Below are positions 53,699 to 63,016 of a DNA stretch of 64,000 bases, piece by piece. Location of the stretch: the NCBI GenBank assembly GCA_051293835.1, contig JBPKMA010000003.1:248001-312000 (forward strand), read 5' to 3'. Position numbers and translations under genes: made by a program. Every line of letters begins with the position of its first letter. Within the stretch, counting starts at the first letter, position 1. Source of the DNA: DATLZU01 sp051293835. Its GTDB lineage: Bacteria; Nitrospirota; Nitrospiria; Nitrospirales; Nitrospiraceae. Under the pieces are notes generated by a model. That model was not told the origin of the DNA. It did no database searches and worked only from the letters and a program-made list of their open reading frames with translations.

Positions 53699-55749
53699 CT
53701 CGCCGAACTATCGGCGCGTGGCTCCACTAACGCCGCGAATGCGTCTTCGGTCAGCAGCGCGATCCCCAATTTCTTGGCCTGCTCCAGCTTGGAGCCGGGT
53801 TCCTTGCCTACCACCACATAGTCGGTTTTCTTGCTGACACTGGACGTCACGTGTCCTCCCAGTTCCTCCACCAACCGTCTGGCCTCCTCGCGGCCGTATC
53901 GCTCCAGCGCGCCGGTGAAGACAACGGTCTTTCCAGCTAGTGTTTGAGCCCGCGCATCGCGCCGGAAAGTGTCAGCGGGGCTCTCGATCTGTAAGCCCAA
54001 CTGCAACAAGCGTTGGATGACGTGCCGGTTGCGCGCTTCCTTGAAGAAGGACTCCAGGCTGGCGGAGATCTCCGGGCCGATCTCGCGGACCTGCAGGAAC
54101 TGCTCGCGATCGGCCTCCATGATGGCCTCTAGCGTACCGAAGTGTCTGGCCAGGACCCGGGCGATGTGTTGGCCGACCTGTCTGATGCCCAACCCGAACA
54201 AAAAGCGCGCGAGGCTAACCCGTTTGCTTCGTTCGATCGCCTCCAGCAAGAGCGTGGCCGATCGATCAGCGAATCCGTCCAGCGTCAGGAGTTGGTCCTT
54301 GGTCAAGGTGTAGAGATCGGCCAGGTTCTTGACCAACCCTCGATCGACCAATTGCGCGACGGTTTTTTTGCCCAGACCGTCGATATTCAGGGCATGCTTC
54401 GAGGCAAAGTGTTCCAGCGCCCCTTTCAATTGCGCCAAACAAACGGCCTGGCCGGTGCAGTAGTAATAGGCGCCTTCCCGCGCAACTGCCGAGCCGCACA
54501 CCGGACAGTGATCAGGCATGCGGAACGGCTCTGAGCGGTGTTCTCCTGGGACAGGCACACGCTCGGCGATTGCCGGGATCACGTCGCCGGCCCGTTCGAC
54601 CTTGACGGTGTCGCCTACCCGGATGTCTTTCCGCGCCACTTCGTCTGCGTTGTGAAGCGTCGCCCGGCTGATCGTCACGCCTCCGACTTCGACCGGCTTC
54701 AACAACGCGAGCGGAGTCAAGGTTCCGGTACGTCCGACGGAGACGACGATGTCCTGGACGACGGTGATTTCCTTTCGCGGCGTGAACTTATAGGCGATGG
54801 CCCAGCGCGGACTGCGGGATTTTTCGCCGAGCTGTTCCTGCCAGTCTCGGCGATTGACCTTCACGACGATGCCGTCGATTTCGAACGGCAGGTTGTCGCG
54901 GACGGCTTCCGTCTCGCGGTGAAAAGCAATGACATCTTCGATGGTCGGGCAGCGGCGGCGCTGAATCGGGACGGGCAGACCCCAGCGGGCCAACGCTTCC
55001 AACTCGTCCCAGTGGGTCGGCGGCAGAGTGGACGAAGAGGCCATGATTTCGTAACAGGTGACGACGAGCGGCCGTTCCGCGGTGATGCGGGAATCCAGTT
55101 GCCGCAGCGAACCGGACGCGGCGTTGCGGGGATTGGCAAACGCCTCTTCGCCCCGTTCCGTCATGCGCCGGTTAAGTGCCTGAAAGTCGTCGAGCCGCAT
55201 ATAGACTTCGCCGCGCACGACCAGATGAGCGGGCAGATCCGATTCCGGCAAAAGTTGCAGCGGCAGCGGCTTAATGGTGCGCAAGTTTACGGTCACGTCC
55301 TCACCGGTCACGCCGTCGCCTCTGGTGGCGCCGCGGACGAAGCGGCCGTCCTCATACACCAGCTCCACTGAGAGCCCGTCGTACTTCGGTTCGGCCGTAT
55401 ATTCGACGGTTTCCACGTCGAGTTCGCGCTTCATGCGTTTATCGAAGGCAAGAACTTCCTCCTGATCGGCGACCGAGTCGAGGCTGAGCATCGATTTCTC
55501 ATGCGTGACCTTAGCGAGTTCATCGAGCGGCGGCGCGCCGACACGCTGGGTGGGGGAGTCGGGGGTAATCAGGTCCGGATAGGCCGTTTCCAGTTCGACC
55601 AGTTCCCGGAACAACTGATCGTATTCGGAATCCGAAATCTCCGGCCGGTCTTTCACGTAGTACAGATAGTCGTGTCGGCGGATCTCTGTCCGCAAAGCCT
55701 CGATGCGCTTTCGGGCTGCTTCACGGGAGAAGTGGTGCGCATGCGTCAT
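53695..55749 (-). CDS. ligA: NAD+-dependent DNA ligase
   Basis: The enzyme seals nicks in replication and repair using NAD+. The 684-residue protein has the Ia domain at the N-terminus (RTEIRRHDYLYYVKDRPEIS) and the adenylation domain with the catalytic Lys122 in EPKYDGLSVELVYEDG. An OB domain and the tetracysteine zinc finger (CPVCGSAVAREGAYYYC) follow. HhH motifs (LFGLGIRQVGQHIAR) and a C-terminal BRCT domain (LAGKTVVFTGALERYGREEA) complete the standard order. It is convergent with the CNNM-like gene and not obviously part of an operon. Confidence 0.98.
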   Translation of the reverse strand: MTHAHHFSREAARKRIEALRTEIRRHDYLYYVKDRPEISDSEYDQLFRELVELETAYPDLITPDSPTQRVGAPPLDELAKVTHEKSMLSLDSVADQEEVLAFDKRMKRELDVETVEYTAEPKYDGLSVELVYEDGRFVRGATRGDGVTGEDVTVNLRTIKPLPLQLLPESDLPAHLVVRGEVYMRLDDFQALNRRMTERGEEAFANPRNAASGSLRQLDSRITAERPLVVTCYEIMASSSTLPPTHWDELEALARWGLPVPIQRRRCPTIEDVIAFHRETEAVRDNLPFEIDGIVVKVNRRDWQEQLGEKSRSPRWAIAYKFTPRKEITVVQDIVVSVGRTGTLTPLALLKPVEVGGVTISRATLHNADEVARKDIRVGDTVKVERAGDVIPAIAERVPVPGEHRSEPFRMPDHCPVCGSAVAREGAYYYCTGQAVCLAQLKGALEHFASKHALNIDGLGKKTVAQLVDRGLVKNLADLYTLTKDQLLTLDGFADRSATLLLEAIERSKRVSLARFLFGLGIRQVGQHIARVLARHFGTLEAIMEADREQFLQVREIGPEISASLESFFKEARNRHVIQRLLQLGLQIESPADTFRRDARAQTLAGKTVVFTGALERYGREEARRLVEELGGHVTSSVSKKTDYVVVGKEPGSKLEQAKKLGIALLTEDAFAALVEPRADSSAS

Positions 55750-55776
55750 GGCTAAACCAGCCGGGCGAACCAGTTC

Positions 55777-57690
55777 TCACTCTCTGATGAACCTCGCCGC
55801 ATAACTTCTGACTTCGTGTCCGTTCAGCACGTGGAATCGACGTAGGCGATCCACCGTCTGCCCAGAAAATCGGCTCAGAGGAATTGGAACAAATTTCCGT
55901 CCGAAATGCCGGGCGATCCGCCGCCATGAGGCGCGTGGCGGAATAGGAGCAACCAATGCGATATGGGGCTCGCGGGAATGCATGGCCGCGGCGGCGATGA
56001 GGCGATCCTCCAGTGTCTTGGCGAAATCGAGAGCGGGGTCGGTCCAAATGTCCGGGATCGGTCGGGGAGGGAACAGAAACATCGCGCCGCCGTAGCGGGA
56101 CTGGGCGATCCCCGGCCCGACTAGGTTGTCTTCGAACGGGGTGGCGTAAAAGCACAGTGTAGATTCCTCGGCGTGTTCCGCGTACCAGGTTGCCCGCCAG
56201 CGATAGGTGTCGGGATCGGCCGGCGTGTCAAACAGAAAGACTACCACCTCAACGTTGCTCCGGGCCGGAGGAATCTCCTTGACATAAATCTCCATGCGCG
56301 GGTGGCCCGTCGAGGAAGTCGAGACGGCTGCGCTGGCACTCCGCAGACGGGCGCACCAATGGCGCAGGCTTTCGCGGAGATCGATCCCATCCTTGATGGA
56401 TGAGGTGAACTTTTCCACTTTTGCCAGGTCGGCCCCCAGGATGGCCCGTGCCTGTTCCCGCACGTGGCTGGTGAAGCTTTCGATCTTCTCGTCTTCCGGT
56501 GGCCAGGAGCACTGACGGAACGGATTCCACAACAGCGCCCACCGTCGGCTCTTCATCCGGGTCGGCTTAGGGCGGAGGGACAGGGAGCGCCACACGAGCG
56601 GCGGACCTTGGAGCCGGTTCTTGGCTCGGACGATCTGTCCGTCCGGCAACTCCGCTTGGCCGATTCCGGCTGTCACGGGCGGGAACAACTCATCCTCGAT
56701 GTCGGTCTGAAACGCGTAGCTTTTGGCCGTTTCCAGGAGCTTGATCGCAAACTCGTCGCCGGCAATCTGTTTGGCCGCCAATACAAGGGTGTATAGGTCG
56801 GGGGTCAAGCGTCGCTCCAGCAGCGCGAGGTTGCGTACGTACTGTAAATAGACCTGCAGCAGTTGGGGAGTAATCCAATCCGACACCGAATGGCTGTCCG
56901 TCTCCTGTTCCGCCTTCCAGCGGGCGCGCGTTTCGATGAGCAATTCCTTGATGCCGTCCACGGTGAGATGGCGGTCCGAGCGAAGTTCTGCCCGCCGCCG
57001 TTCGTACAGCTCGGTGATGAAGGGCAATTCCCCCAGCACGAAGTACAGCGTGGAGGGAGCAACCGAGTACAGAGCGGGAGAAGCCGTGATCAATTCGGGG
57101 AGCAGGTACGGTCGTCGTTCCCGATACGCGTCCCGAAGCCAGGGCCAATCGGCGGCAGGGCAGAGGCAAAGGATCGACTCGTGGTCCAGCTCTAGTTCGT
57201 GTAGCCTGAACGCCATCCAACAGATGCGCTCCCATCGCTGCGTGCCCGGCGTCGGCGGCGGCAGCGACGGTAACACAGCGGCCACAAAGGCAGCCAGCGG
57301 GACGCACTTGAGACTGTAGGGATCGGGCGAGACAAACGGCGAGGGTTCAAAGACGCGCACCTCGCGGTCGATATAGGCCCGCGCGATGCCTTCCCCCATC
57401 GCCACCCTGGCTCCCATGACGACGGCCTGGCAAGGATCGACGGGCACGTAGCTCACAGTCGGTTCTCCGTCGTGATCCGGTTCCGGAAGGACAACCAGGC
57501 TGATGTGGGGCAACCGGTCGATCCCGCGTTCGAACGGTTCCTCGACGGATGGAGGAAGGGGCAACGCTAGACAGTCGTAGCGCCGACTGATCAGCCGTTC
57601 GCGCACTTCCTGTGCGATGTCTCCGCTCGCGTGCAAGATGGGGAGTACCTCGATCCGAGCGGAAAGCCTGAAGACCGCGTCGTCATTCAT
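55777..57690 (-). CDS. Unknown 637-residue partner of a MoxR ATPase
   Basis: I do not recognise a domain. The protein has no signal peptide, no clear membrane segment and no MIDAS motif (DxSxS) of the von Willebrand A domain that normally accompanies MoxR ATPases. It starts 13 bases after the moxR stop on the same strand. Visible features include an N-terminal segment with VLPEPDHDGEPTVSYVPVD, a helical middle part (ITPQLLQVYLQYVRNLALLE, YTLVLAAKQIAGDEFAIKLL) and a C-terminal mixed domain with VEVVVFLFDTPADPDTYRW and EPHIALVAPIPPRASWRRIA. The layout hints at a catalytic or scaffold partner acted on by the ATPase, but that is inference. Confidence 0.75.
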   Translation of the reverse strand: MNDDAVFRLSARIEVLPILHASGDIAQEVRERLISRRYDCLALPLPPSVEEPFERGIDRLPHISLVVLPEPDHDGEPTVSYVPVDPCQAVVMGARVAMGEGIARAYIDREVRVFEPSPFVSPDPYSLKCVPLAAFVAAVLPSLPPPTPGTQRWERICWMAFRLHELELDHESILCLCPAADWPWLRDAYRERRPYLLPELITASPALYSVAPSTLYFVLGELPFITELYERRRAELRSDRHLTVDGIKELLIETRARWKAEQETDSHSVSDWITPQLLQVYLQYVRNLALLERRLTPDLYTLVLAAKQIAGDEFAIKLLETAKSYAFQTDIEDELFPPVTAGIGQAELPDGQIVRAKNRLQGPPLVWRSLSLRPKPTRMKSRRWALLWNPFRQCSWPPEDEKIESFTSHVREQARAILGADLAKVEKFTSSIKDGIDLRESLRHWCARLRSASAAVSTSSTGHPRMEIYVKEIPPARSNVEVVVFLFDTPADPDTYRWRATWYAEHAEESTLCFYATPFEDNLVGPGIAQSRYGGAMFLFPPRPIPDIWTDPALDFAKTLEDRLIAAAAMHSREPHIALVAPIPPRASWRRIARHFGRKFVPIPLSRFSGQTVDRLRRFHVLNGHEVRSYAARFIRE

Positions 57691-57703
57691 CGTGGCTGTG
57701 CTG

Positions 57704-58657
57704 TCAGCGGCCCGGATGCAAGGGATCGTCGCTGTCGAAGAAGAAATCCCCCAGACCTTTCGGCAACGGCTGGTCGCCGAGCGCCCGTTGGCGCCTGCGT
57801 GCCAGGGTTTCCAGGTCCAGGGCCTCGTCGCTCAGCACCTTGACCAGGGCCTCGCGCCACGCCTCGTCTTTTGAGAGCGGATGCGCGGGATCCTGAGCCA
57901 GGCGCTTGAGCGCATATTGCAGGATGTGGATGCCGTCGCGGACCGAATATTCCAGATTGAGCTGATGCGCTTGTTGGAGGAACTCCACCGTCATAGCCAG
58001 CATCTCGGCCGGCGCGAACGGAAGATGGTACCGGAGAATGGCCAGTTCGTCCTCCTTTCTGGGAAACCCCATGTTCAACGTCGGCTGGAGCCGGGAGAGG
58101 ATGTAATCCGGTACTTCGTAGGTGGACGCGTCCTCGTTCATCGTCACGCAGCAACGGAATTCGGGATGGGCTGGGATGAGCACACCCGCAACGATCGACT
58201 CCACGCACCGGCGGTGGTCCAGGAGCGAGGCGAGTGACGCCCAACTTTTCTCGTTCATGCGGTTGCCTTCGTCCAACACGCAGACGCCCCCGGTCAACAT
58301 GGCGGTGACCAGCGGCGACGCGTGGTAGGCGATAGATCCGGACTCCGCCAAGACGGGCGTGATCAGCAGGTCTTCCGGTCTGGTGTCGGCCGTGCACTGA
58401 AAGATGTAGAGGTCTTGTTTCCGCTCGCGGGCGCCGGACATGGCCAGCGTCGTCTTGCCGATACCGGGTGGGCCCGTGATACGCGGCGAAAGCGGCAGGT
58501 CCTTCTCGTCGACGACCAGCCAGCAAGCGAGCAGTTGGCGCAGGATTTCCCGGTCGCCGATCCATTCCTGCGAACTGGCGATCGGTTGCGCCAGATGGAG
58601 GGTCACGCCGTCGATGACCACGGTCCGGCTGGCGCTGATTTCCGGTTTCTTTCGCAT
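57704..58657 (-). CDS. MoxR-family AAA+ ATPase
   Basis: The protein has the AAA+ core with Walker A GPPGIGKTT (residues 62-70), Walker B GGVCVLDEGNRM (Asp129, Glu130), sensor 1 CCVTMNEDAS and the LSRLQPTLNMGFPRKEDELA region. The MoxR-type insert ADTRPEDLLITPV is present. MoxR ATPases remodel a partner, usually a von Willebrand A protein encoded next to them. Here the neighbour is an unrelated-looking 637-residue protein. ATG 58657 gives 317 residues; a longer frame to 58834 has an unlikely leader. Confidence 0.9.
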   Translation of the reverse strand: MRKKPEISASRTVVIDGVTLHLAQPIASSQEWIGDREILRQLLACWLVVDEKDLPLSPRITGPPGIGKTTLAMSGARERKQDLYIFQCTADTRPEDLLITPVLAESGSIAYHASPLVTAMLTGGVCVLDEGNRMNEKSWASLASLLDHRRCVESIVAGVLIPAHPEFRCCVTMNEDASTYEVPDYILSRLQPTLNMGFPRKEDELAILRYHLPFAPAEMLAMTVEFLQQAHQLNLEYSVRDGIHILQYALKRLAQDPAHPLSKDEAWREALVKVLSDEALDLETLARRRQRALGDQPLPKGLGDFFFDSDDPLHPGR

Positions 58658-58922
58658 TGGGGTTCGAGTCCCGTGCGTGGAGTCAGGCTGGATCTGCCGT
58701 TGGCGAAGCCAACCGTAACACAGCCTCAGGCGATGGGTCAAACGGCCGGATTGGCCCTTTCCGCTTTGACTTTCGCCGCATGGCTCTCTATTCTTAGACT
58801 TCCGGTCGCTGGCAGCGACGACTCGACACGCCATTTCCGGGTGTCATGAGTTGGTGCGCATCGGCGCCGTCCGGCGTGCCTCGCTGGAACGGTTCGAGCC
58901 GGATCAATCGGATGGGAGGGCA

Positions 58923-59504
58923 ATGAGAATGATCAAGACAGTGCGCTTGGTGGTGGCGCTGGTCGGGCTTCCCGTACTGGCCGGCTGCGTCATGGCCGAA
59001 AAGTATGAGGCGGAGAAGGCCCGAAGCTTGAATTTTCAGCGGTTGCTGGCACAGGAAGAAAAACGGACGGCGGAACTGGATAGCGAGGTCAAGCGGACCA
59101 AGCGCGAAGCGGCCGAGTTGGAGGCGAAGAATCGGGAGCTGGCCGCGCAGGTGCAGGCGTTGCGGGAGCAACTGGCGAGACTCCAGGAAGAGGCGGACGC
59201 GATGAAGGAAGCCGCGCTCCTCGAGCGTAAGGCCAACGAAGAAATGCGACGGATGGCGAAGCCGTCCGGCACGAAAAAGGTGGACGTGCCGGGGATGGAG
59301 GCGGAGATGGCCGAATCGGTCGTCAAACCGGACGCCTCGCAACTCTCGAAGACGACCCCGATCTATCACCAGGTGAAACCGGGAGAAACGCTCTTCCGCC
59401 TCAGCCGCAAATACGGGGTCGCGGTCGACAAGCTCAAGGAATGGAATAAGCTGCCAGACGACATCATCGAAGTCGGCCAGCGGCTGATCGTCGGCTATGA
59501 GTGA
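58923..59504 (+). CDS. LysM-domain lipoprotein with coiled coil
   Basis: A lipoprotein signal (VVALVGLPVLAGCVMA) is followed by a long coiled coil (LLAQEEKRTAELDSEVKRTK, EAAELEAKNRELAAQVQALR, EQLARLQEEADAMKEA). It ends in a C-terminal LysM domain (YHQVKPGETLFRLSRKYGVA, LKEWNKLPDDIIEVGQRLIV), which binds peptidoglycan. It probably anchors in the envelope and reaches the wall. GGGAGG lies before ATG 58923. Length is 193 residues. It is divergent from the MoxR gene and lies just before trpE. Confidence 0.9.
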   Translation: MRMIKTVRLVVALVGLPVLAGCVMAEKYEAEKARSLNFQRLLAQEEKRTAELDSEVKRTKREAAELEAKNRELAAQVQALREQLARLQEEADAMKEAALLERKANEEMRRMAKPSGTKKVDVPGMEAEMAESVVKPDASQLSKTTPIYHQVKPGETLFRLSRKYGVAVDKLKEWNKLPDDIIEVGQRLIVGYE

Positions 59505-59603
59505 GCGCATTGCTTGCCGCGGCCGTGCCCTGCCGACCGTCGGCGTCCGTCGCTCCGGGCATCACCGGTGCGTCGGAACGAGAAGCGAGTCGTGAACCGG
59601 TCC

Positions 59604-61100
59604 ATGAACAAACCTACTTATTCCCTTGATCTCGATGAATTCCGAGCCCTCGCCGGCCAGGGGAACCTGATTCCGCTGTATCGGGAGATTCTGGCAGACT
59701 ACGAGACGCCGGTCTCGGCTTTCGCCAAGATCGACCACGGCCCGTCCGCCTACTTGCTGGAAAGCGTCGAAGGCGGCGAGAACTGGGCGCGGTATTCGTT
59801 CCTGGGCAGCGGCTCCCCTGTAGTGATTCGCGAAGATCGCGGTGATCTCCTGATCTCCCGCGGGACCAGCCTGTGTCGGGTGGCGAGCAGGGGGCGCCCC
59901 CTCGATCGGCTGAGGGAGTTGATGGAGCAGTACCGGCCCGTCACCGTGCCCGGGCTCCCCCGGTTCGTCGGCGGCGCGGTCGGCTATCTGGGCTACGATA
60001 TGGTGCGCACGTTCGAGGAGCTTCCGGCCGGGCGCAAAGACGGTTTGGGCCTGCCGAACTTCGCTTTCCTCCTCACGGACACACTGCTGATTTTCGACAA
60101 CGTGTCGCAGAGGATCAAAGTTGTGGCCAACGCCCATGTGAAGTCGACGCGCCAAGCCGATGTCCGGCTCGCCTATGCGGACGCGACCACCAGGATCGAG
60201 AAAATGATCGCCCGCTTGAAACGGCCGCTGCGCCGAACGCGGCCGAAGCGCCGGCGCAAGCCGATCACCTTTACTCCGAACATGAGCCGCGCAGATTTCG
60301 AGAAGATGGTGATGCGGACTCAGGAGTACATCAGGGCCGGCGACATCGTGCAGGCGGTCCTCTCGCAGCGGTGGGAGACGCATATCCAAACGACCCCCTT
60401 TCAGCTCTACCGCGCGCTGCGGGTGATCAATCCCTCGCCCTACATGTATTACCTGCGCGTGGCCGGTGTGGAGTTGGTGGGGTCTTCGCCGGAAACGTTG
60501 GTGCGGTGCGAGGATGGGGTGATCTCCGTGCGGCCGATCGCGGGCACGCGCCGGCGCGGGCAGACGCCGGAGCAGGATCGGCAATTGGAACAGGAACTGT
60601 TGGCAGACGAAAAGGAACGGGCGGAGCACGTCATGCTAGTCGATCTGGGACGAAACGACGTCGGCCGGGTGGCGCGTCGGGGATCGGTGCAGGTGGAAGC
60701 GTTCATGCAGATCGAGCGCTACTCCCATGTCATGCACCTCGTCTCGCAGGTCACGGGCCGGTTGGCTCCCGCAATGACGGTCTACGACGTCCTGCAGGCC
60801 TGCTTCCCGGCGGGGACCGTCTCCGGCGCGCCGAAGATCCGCGCGATGGAGATCATCGAAGAATTGGAACCCACCAGGCGGGGGCCTTACGCCGGCGCGG
60901 TCGGCTACTTCAGCTTCTCCGGCAACATGGACATGTGCATCAACATCCGCACCGTCGTGATCAAAGGCAAGCAGGCCTACATTCAGGCCGGCGCGGGCAT
61001 CGTCGCGGATTCCAACCCCGGGCGGGAGTATGAGGAGACCTGCAACAAAGCCCGCGCCATGATGAGCGCTATCGAATTGGCGGAGCAGGGGCTGGAATGA
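59604..61100 (+). CDS. trpE: Anthranilate synthase component I
   Basis: This chorismate-binding enzyme makes anthranilate, the first step of tryptophan synthesis, with ammonia supplied by TrpG. The feedback-inhibition motif LLESVEGGENWARYS near the N-terminus suggests tryptophan regulation. The catalytic C-terminal half has VGSSPETLVRCEDG, VRPIAGTRRRG, DEKERAEHVMLVDLGRNDVG and FPAGTVSGAPKIRAMEIIEE. ATG 59604 gives 498 residues; an upstream frame at 59514 would add an unconserved leader. It opens a trpEGDC cluster. Confidence 0.97.
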   Translation: MNKPTYSLDLDEFRALAGQGNLIPLYREILADYETPVSAFAKIDHGPSAYLLESVEGGENWARYSFLGSGSPVVIREDRGDLLISRGTSLCRVASRGRPLDRLRELMEQYRPVTVPGLPRFVGGAVGYLGYDMVRTFEELPAGRKDGLGLPNFAFLLTDTLLIFDNVSQRIKVVANAHVKSTRQADVRLAYADATTRIEKMIARLKRPLRRTRPKRRRKPITFTPNMSRADFEKMVMRTQEYIRAGDIVQAVLSQRWETHIQTTPFQLYRALRVINPSPYMYYLRVAGVELVGSSPETLVRCEDGVISVRPIAGTRRRGQTPEQDRQLEQELLADEKERAEHVMLVDLGRNDVGRVARRGSVQVEAFMQIERYSHVMHLVSQVTGRLAPAMTVYDVLQACFPAGTVSGAPKIRAMEIIEELEPTRRGPYAGAVGYFSFSGNMDMCINIRTVVIKGKQAYIQAGAGIVADSNPGREYEETCNKARAMMSAIELAEQGLE

Positions 61101-61178
61101 GAGCAATGTGTGTGTGAAGCGCGACGTGCGGAAAGGGCGAACCGACGAGATGCGCAATAACGATCGAGAGCGCTGTCC

Positions 61179-61742
61179 ATGCTCTTGATGATCGACAACT
61201 ACGACTCGTTCACTTACAACCTGGTTCAGTATTTCGGGGAACTGGGCGAGGACGTGCAGGTCTATCGCAACAATAAGATCACGATCGAGGAAATTGAAGC
61301 GCTCAGACCCAGTCGCATTGTGATCTCGCCGGGACCTTGCACGCCGAAGGAAGCCGGAATTTCGGTGGAGACCATCCGGCATTTTGCGGGGCGTCTGCCT
61401 ATTCTCGGCGTCTGTCTGGGCCATCAGTCGCTGGCCGTGGCGTTCGGCGGCGAAGTCATCAGAGCCCAGCGGCTCATGCACGGCAAGACCTCGATGATTC
61501 GTCACGACGGCAAGACCATCTTCCGCGAATTGCCGAATCCCTTCGAAGCCACCCGGTACCATTCACTGGTCGTCAACCGAGCGAATCTGCCGGCCTGCTT
61601 GGAGATTTCCGCCGAGAGCGAGGAGGGGGAAATCATGGGGCTGCGGCATCGGACTCTGCCGATCGAGGGGGTACAGTTCCATCCGGAATCGATCCTGACG
61701 GTCGCCGGCAAGGACTTATTGCGCAATTTCTTAAAACTCTAG
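61179..61742 (+). CDS. trpG: Anthranilate synthase glutamine amidotransferase component
   Basis: The subunit supplies ammonia from glutamine to TrpE (it may also serve PabB in folate synthesis). The catalytic triad is visible: Cys in LGVCLGHQSLA, His and Glu in VQFHPESILT. The N-terminal LLMIDNYDSFTYNLVQYFGE is diagnostic. Length is 187 residues. It lies 78 bases after trpE, with trpD starting 23 bases after its stop. Confidence 0.97.
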   Translation: MLLMIDNYDSFTYNLVQYFGELGEDVQVYRNNKITIEEIEALRPSRIVISPGPCTPKEAGISVETIRHFAGRLPILGVCLGHQSLAVAFGGEVIRAQRLMHGKTSMIRHDGKTIFRELPNPFEATRYHSLVVNRANLPACLEISAESEEGEIMGLRHRTLPIEGVQFHPESILTVAGKDLLRNFLKL

Positions 61743-61765
61743 CGAACCGCGGTTAGCTGACGGCC

Positions 61766-62776
61766 ATGATCAAAGACGCCATCGCCAAATTGGCGGAACG
61801 GGTGGATCTCTCGGAGAAAGAAGCCGAGGAAGTTATGCTCGAGATCATGAACGGCGAGGCCACGCCTGCGCAGATCGCGGCCTACCTGATGGGCTTGCGG
61901 ATGAAAGGCGAGACGGTGGACGAAATCGCCGGCTCGGTGCGAGCGATGCGGGCCAAAGCGCTTCGCATTCGGGTCGGGGACCCGCTGGTGGTCGATACCT
62001 GCGGCACGGGCGGCGACCGTTCCCATACGTTTAACATCTCGACGACCGCGGCCTTCGTCGTGGCCGGTGCTGGATTAACGGTGGCCAAACACGGCAATCG
62101 GTCAGTGTCATCCAAGTCGGGGAGCGCTGACGTGCTCGCCGCTCTGGGTGTGAAGATCGATCTGCCGACTGAACGGGTGGCCGATTGCATCAACGAAGTG
62201 GGCATCGGCTTCCTCTTCGCCCCGCTTTATCACGGCGCGATGAAGCATTGCGCCGGGCTGCGGCAGGAGATGGGCGTGCGGACCATCTTGAACATCCTCG
62301 GGCCTCTGACCAACCCGGCCGGCGCCACCGTTCAGGTCATCGGTGTCTATGACGCGGGACTGACGGAGTTACTGGCCAAGGTATTGATGCATCTAGGGAC
62401 GCAACATTGTTTTCTGGTTCATGGAATGGATGGGCTGGACGAGGTGACGCTGACGGATCGCACAAGGGTCTCAGAGGGCAAAGCCGGGGTGGTGTCCAGC
62501 TACTATATCGATCCCGCCGAGTTCGGGTTGCAGCGTGCCACGTTGAAACAGTTGGTCGGTGGCACAGCTCAAGAGAATGCGCAGATCGTGCGCGACATTC
62601 TCCAGGGGCGGAAGGGACCCAAGCGCGATGTGGTATGCCTCAACGCTGCGCCGGCGTTGGTGGCCGGACGAAAGGCCAAAACGCTTCAGGATGGCTATCA
62701 ATTGGCGGGCAAGGTGATCGACAGCGGAGCGGCGGCGGAAAAGCTGGAGCGGCTCATCGAGTTTACGAATACGTGA
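61766..62776 (+). CDS. trpD: Anthranilate phosphoribosyltransferase
   Basis: The enzyme joins anthranilate to PRPP. The PRPP loop motif DTCGTGGDRSHTFNISTTAA and the KHGNRSVSSKSGSADVL block are both intact, with ILGPLTNPAG and VHGMDGLDEVTL further on. Length is 336 residues. It is translated soon after trpG in the same operon. Confidence 0.98.
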   Translation: MIKDAIAKLAERVDLSEKEAEEVMLEIMNGEATPAQIAAYLMGLRMKGETVDEIAGSVRAMRAKALRIRVGDPLVVDTCGTGGDRSHTFNISTTAAFVVAGAGLTVAKHGNRSVSSKSGSADVLAALGVKIDLPTERVADCINEVGIGFLFAPLYHGAMKHCAGLRQEMGVRTILNILGPLTNPAGATVQVIGVYDAGLTELLAKVLMHLGTQHCFLVHGMDGLDEVTLTDRTRVSEGKAGVVSSYYIDPAEFGLQRATLKQLVGGTAQENAQIVRDILQGRKGPKRDVVCLNAAPALVAGRKAKTLQDGYQLAGKVIDSGAAAEKLERLIEFTNT

Positions 62777-63016
62777 AGTTGAGCGGGGCCCGCCAGCGAT
62801 CGGCCCATTCCGATTCGGTTGCTTCACCGACTCGGCGGCGCGTACAGAGGGAGAGCTCCTTATTCGTCTTATTCGTCGCACGGTGCGCTCTCACACCTGT
62901 CCATATTCGCCGGCGGGCGCCTGTTGCTTTGTGATGCGATGGGCCAAAGACTCTGAACCCAATGCACCTGTTCAGCCGGTAACGGGAAAAAAGCGTGGGA
63001 AAGGTGGAAGTTAGAA

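Noticed and set aside
59562..60629. 355-codon minus-strand frame
   Set aside because: It lies opposite trpE and has no coding signature.
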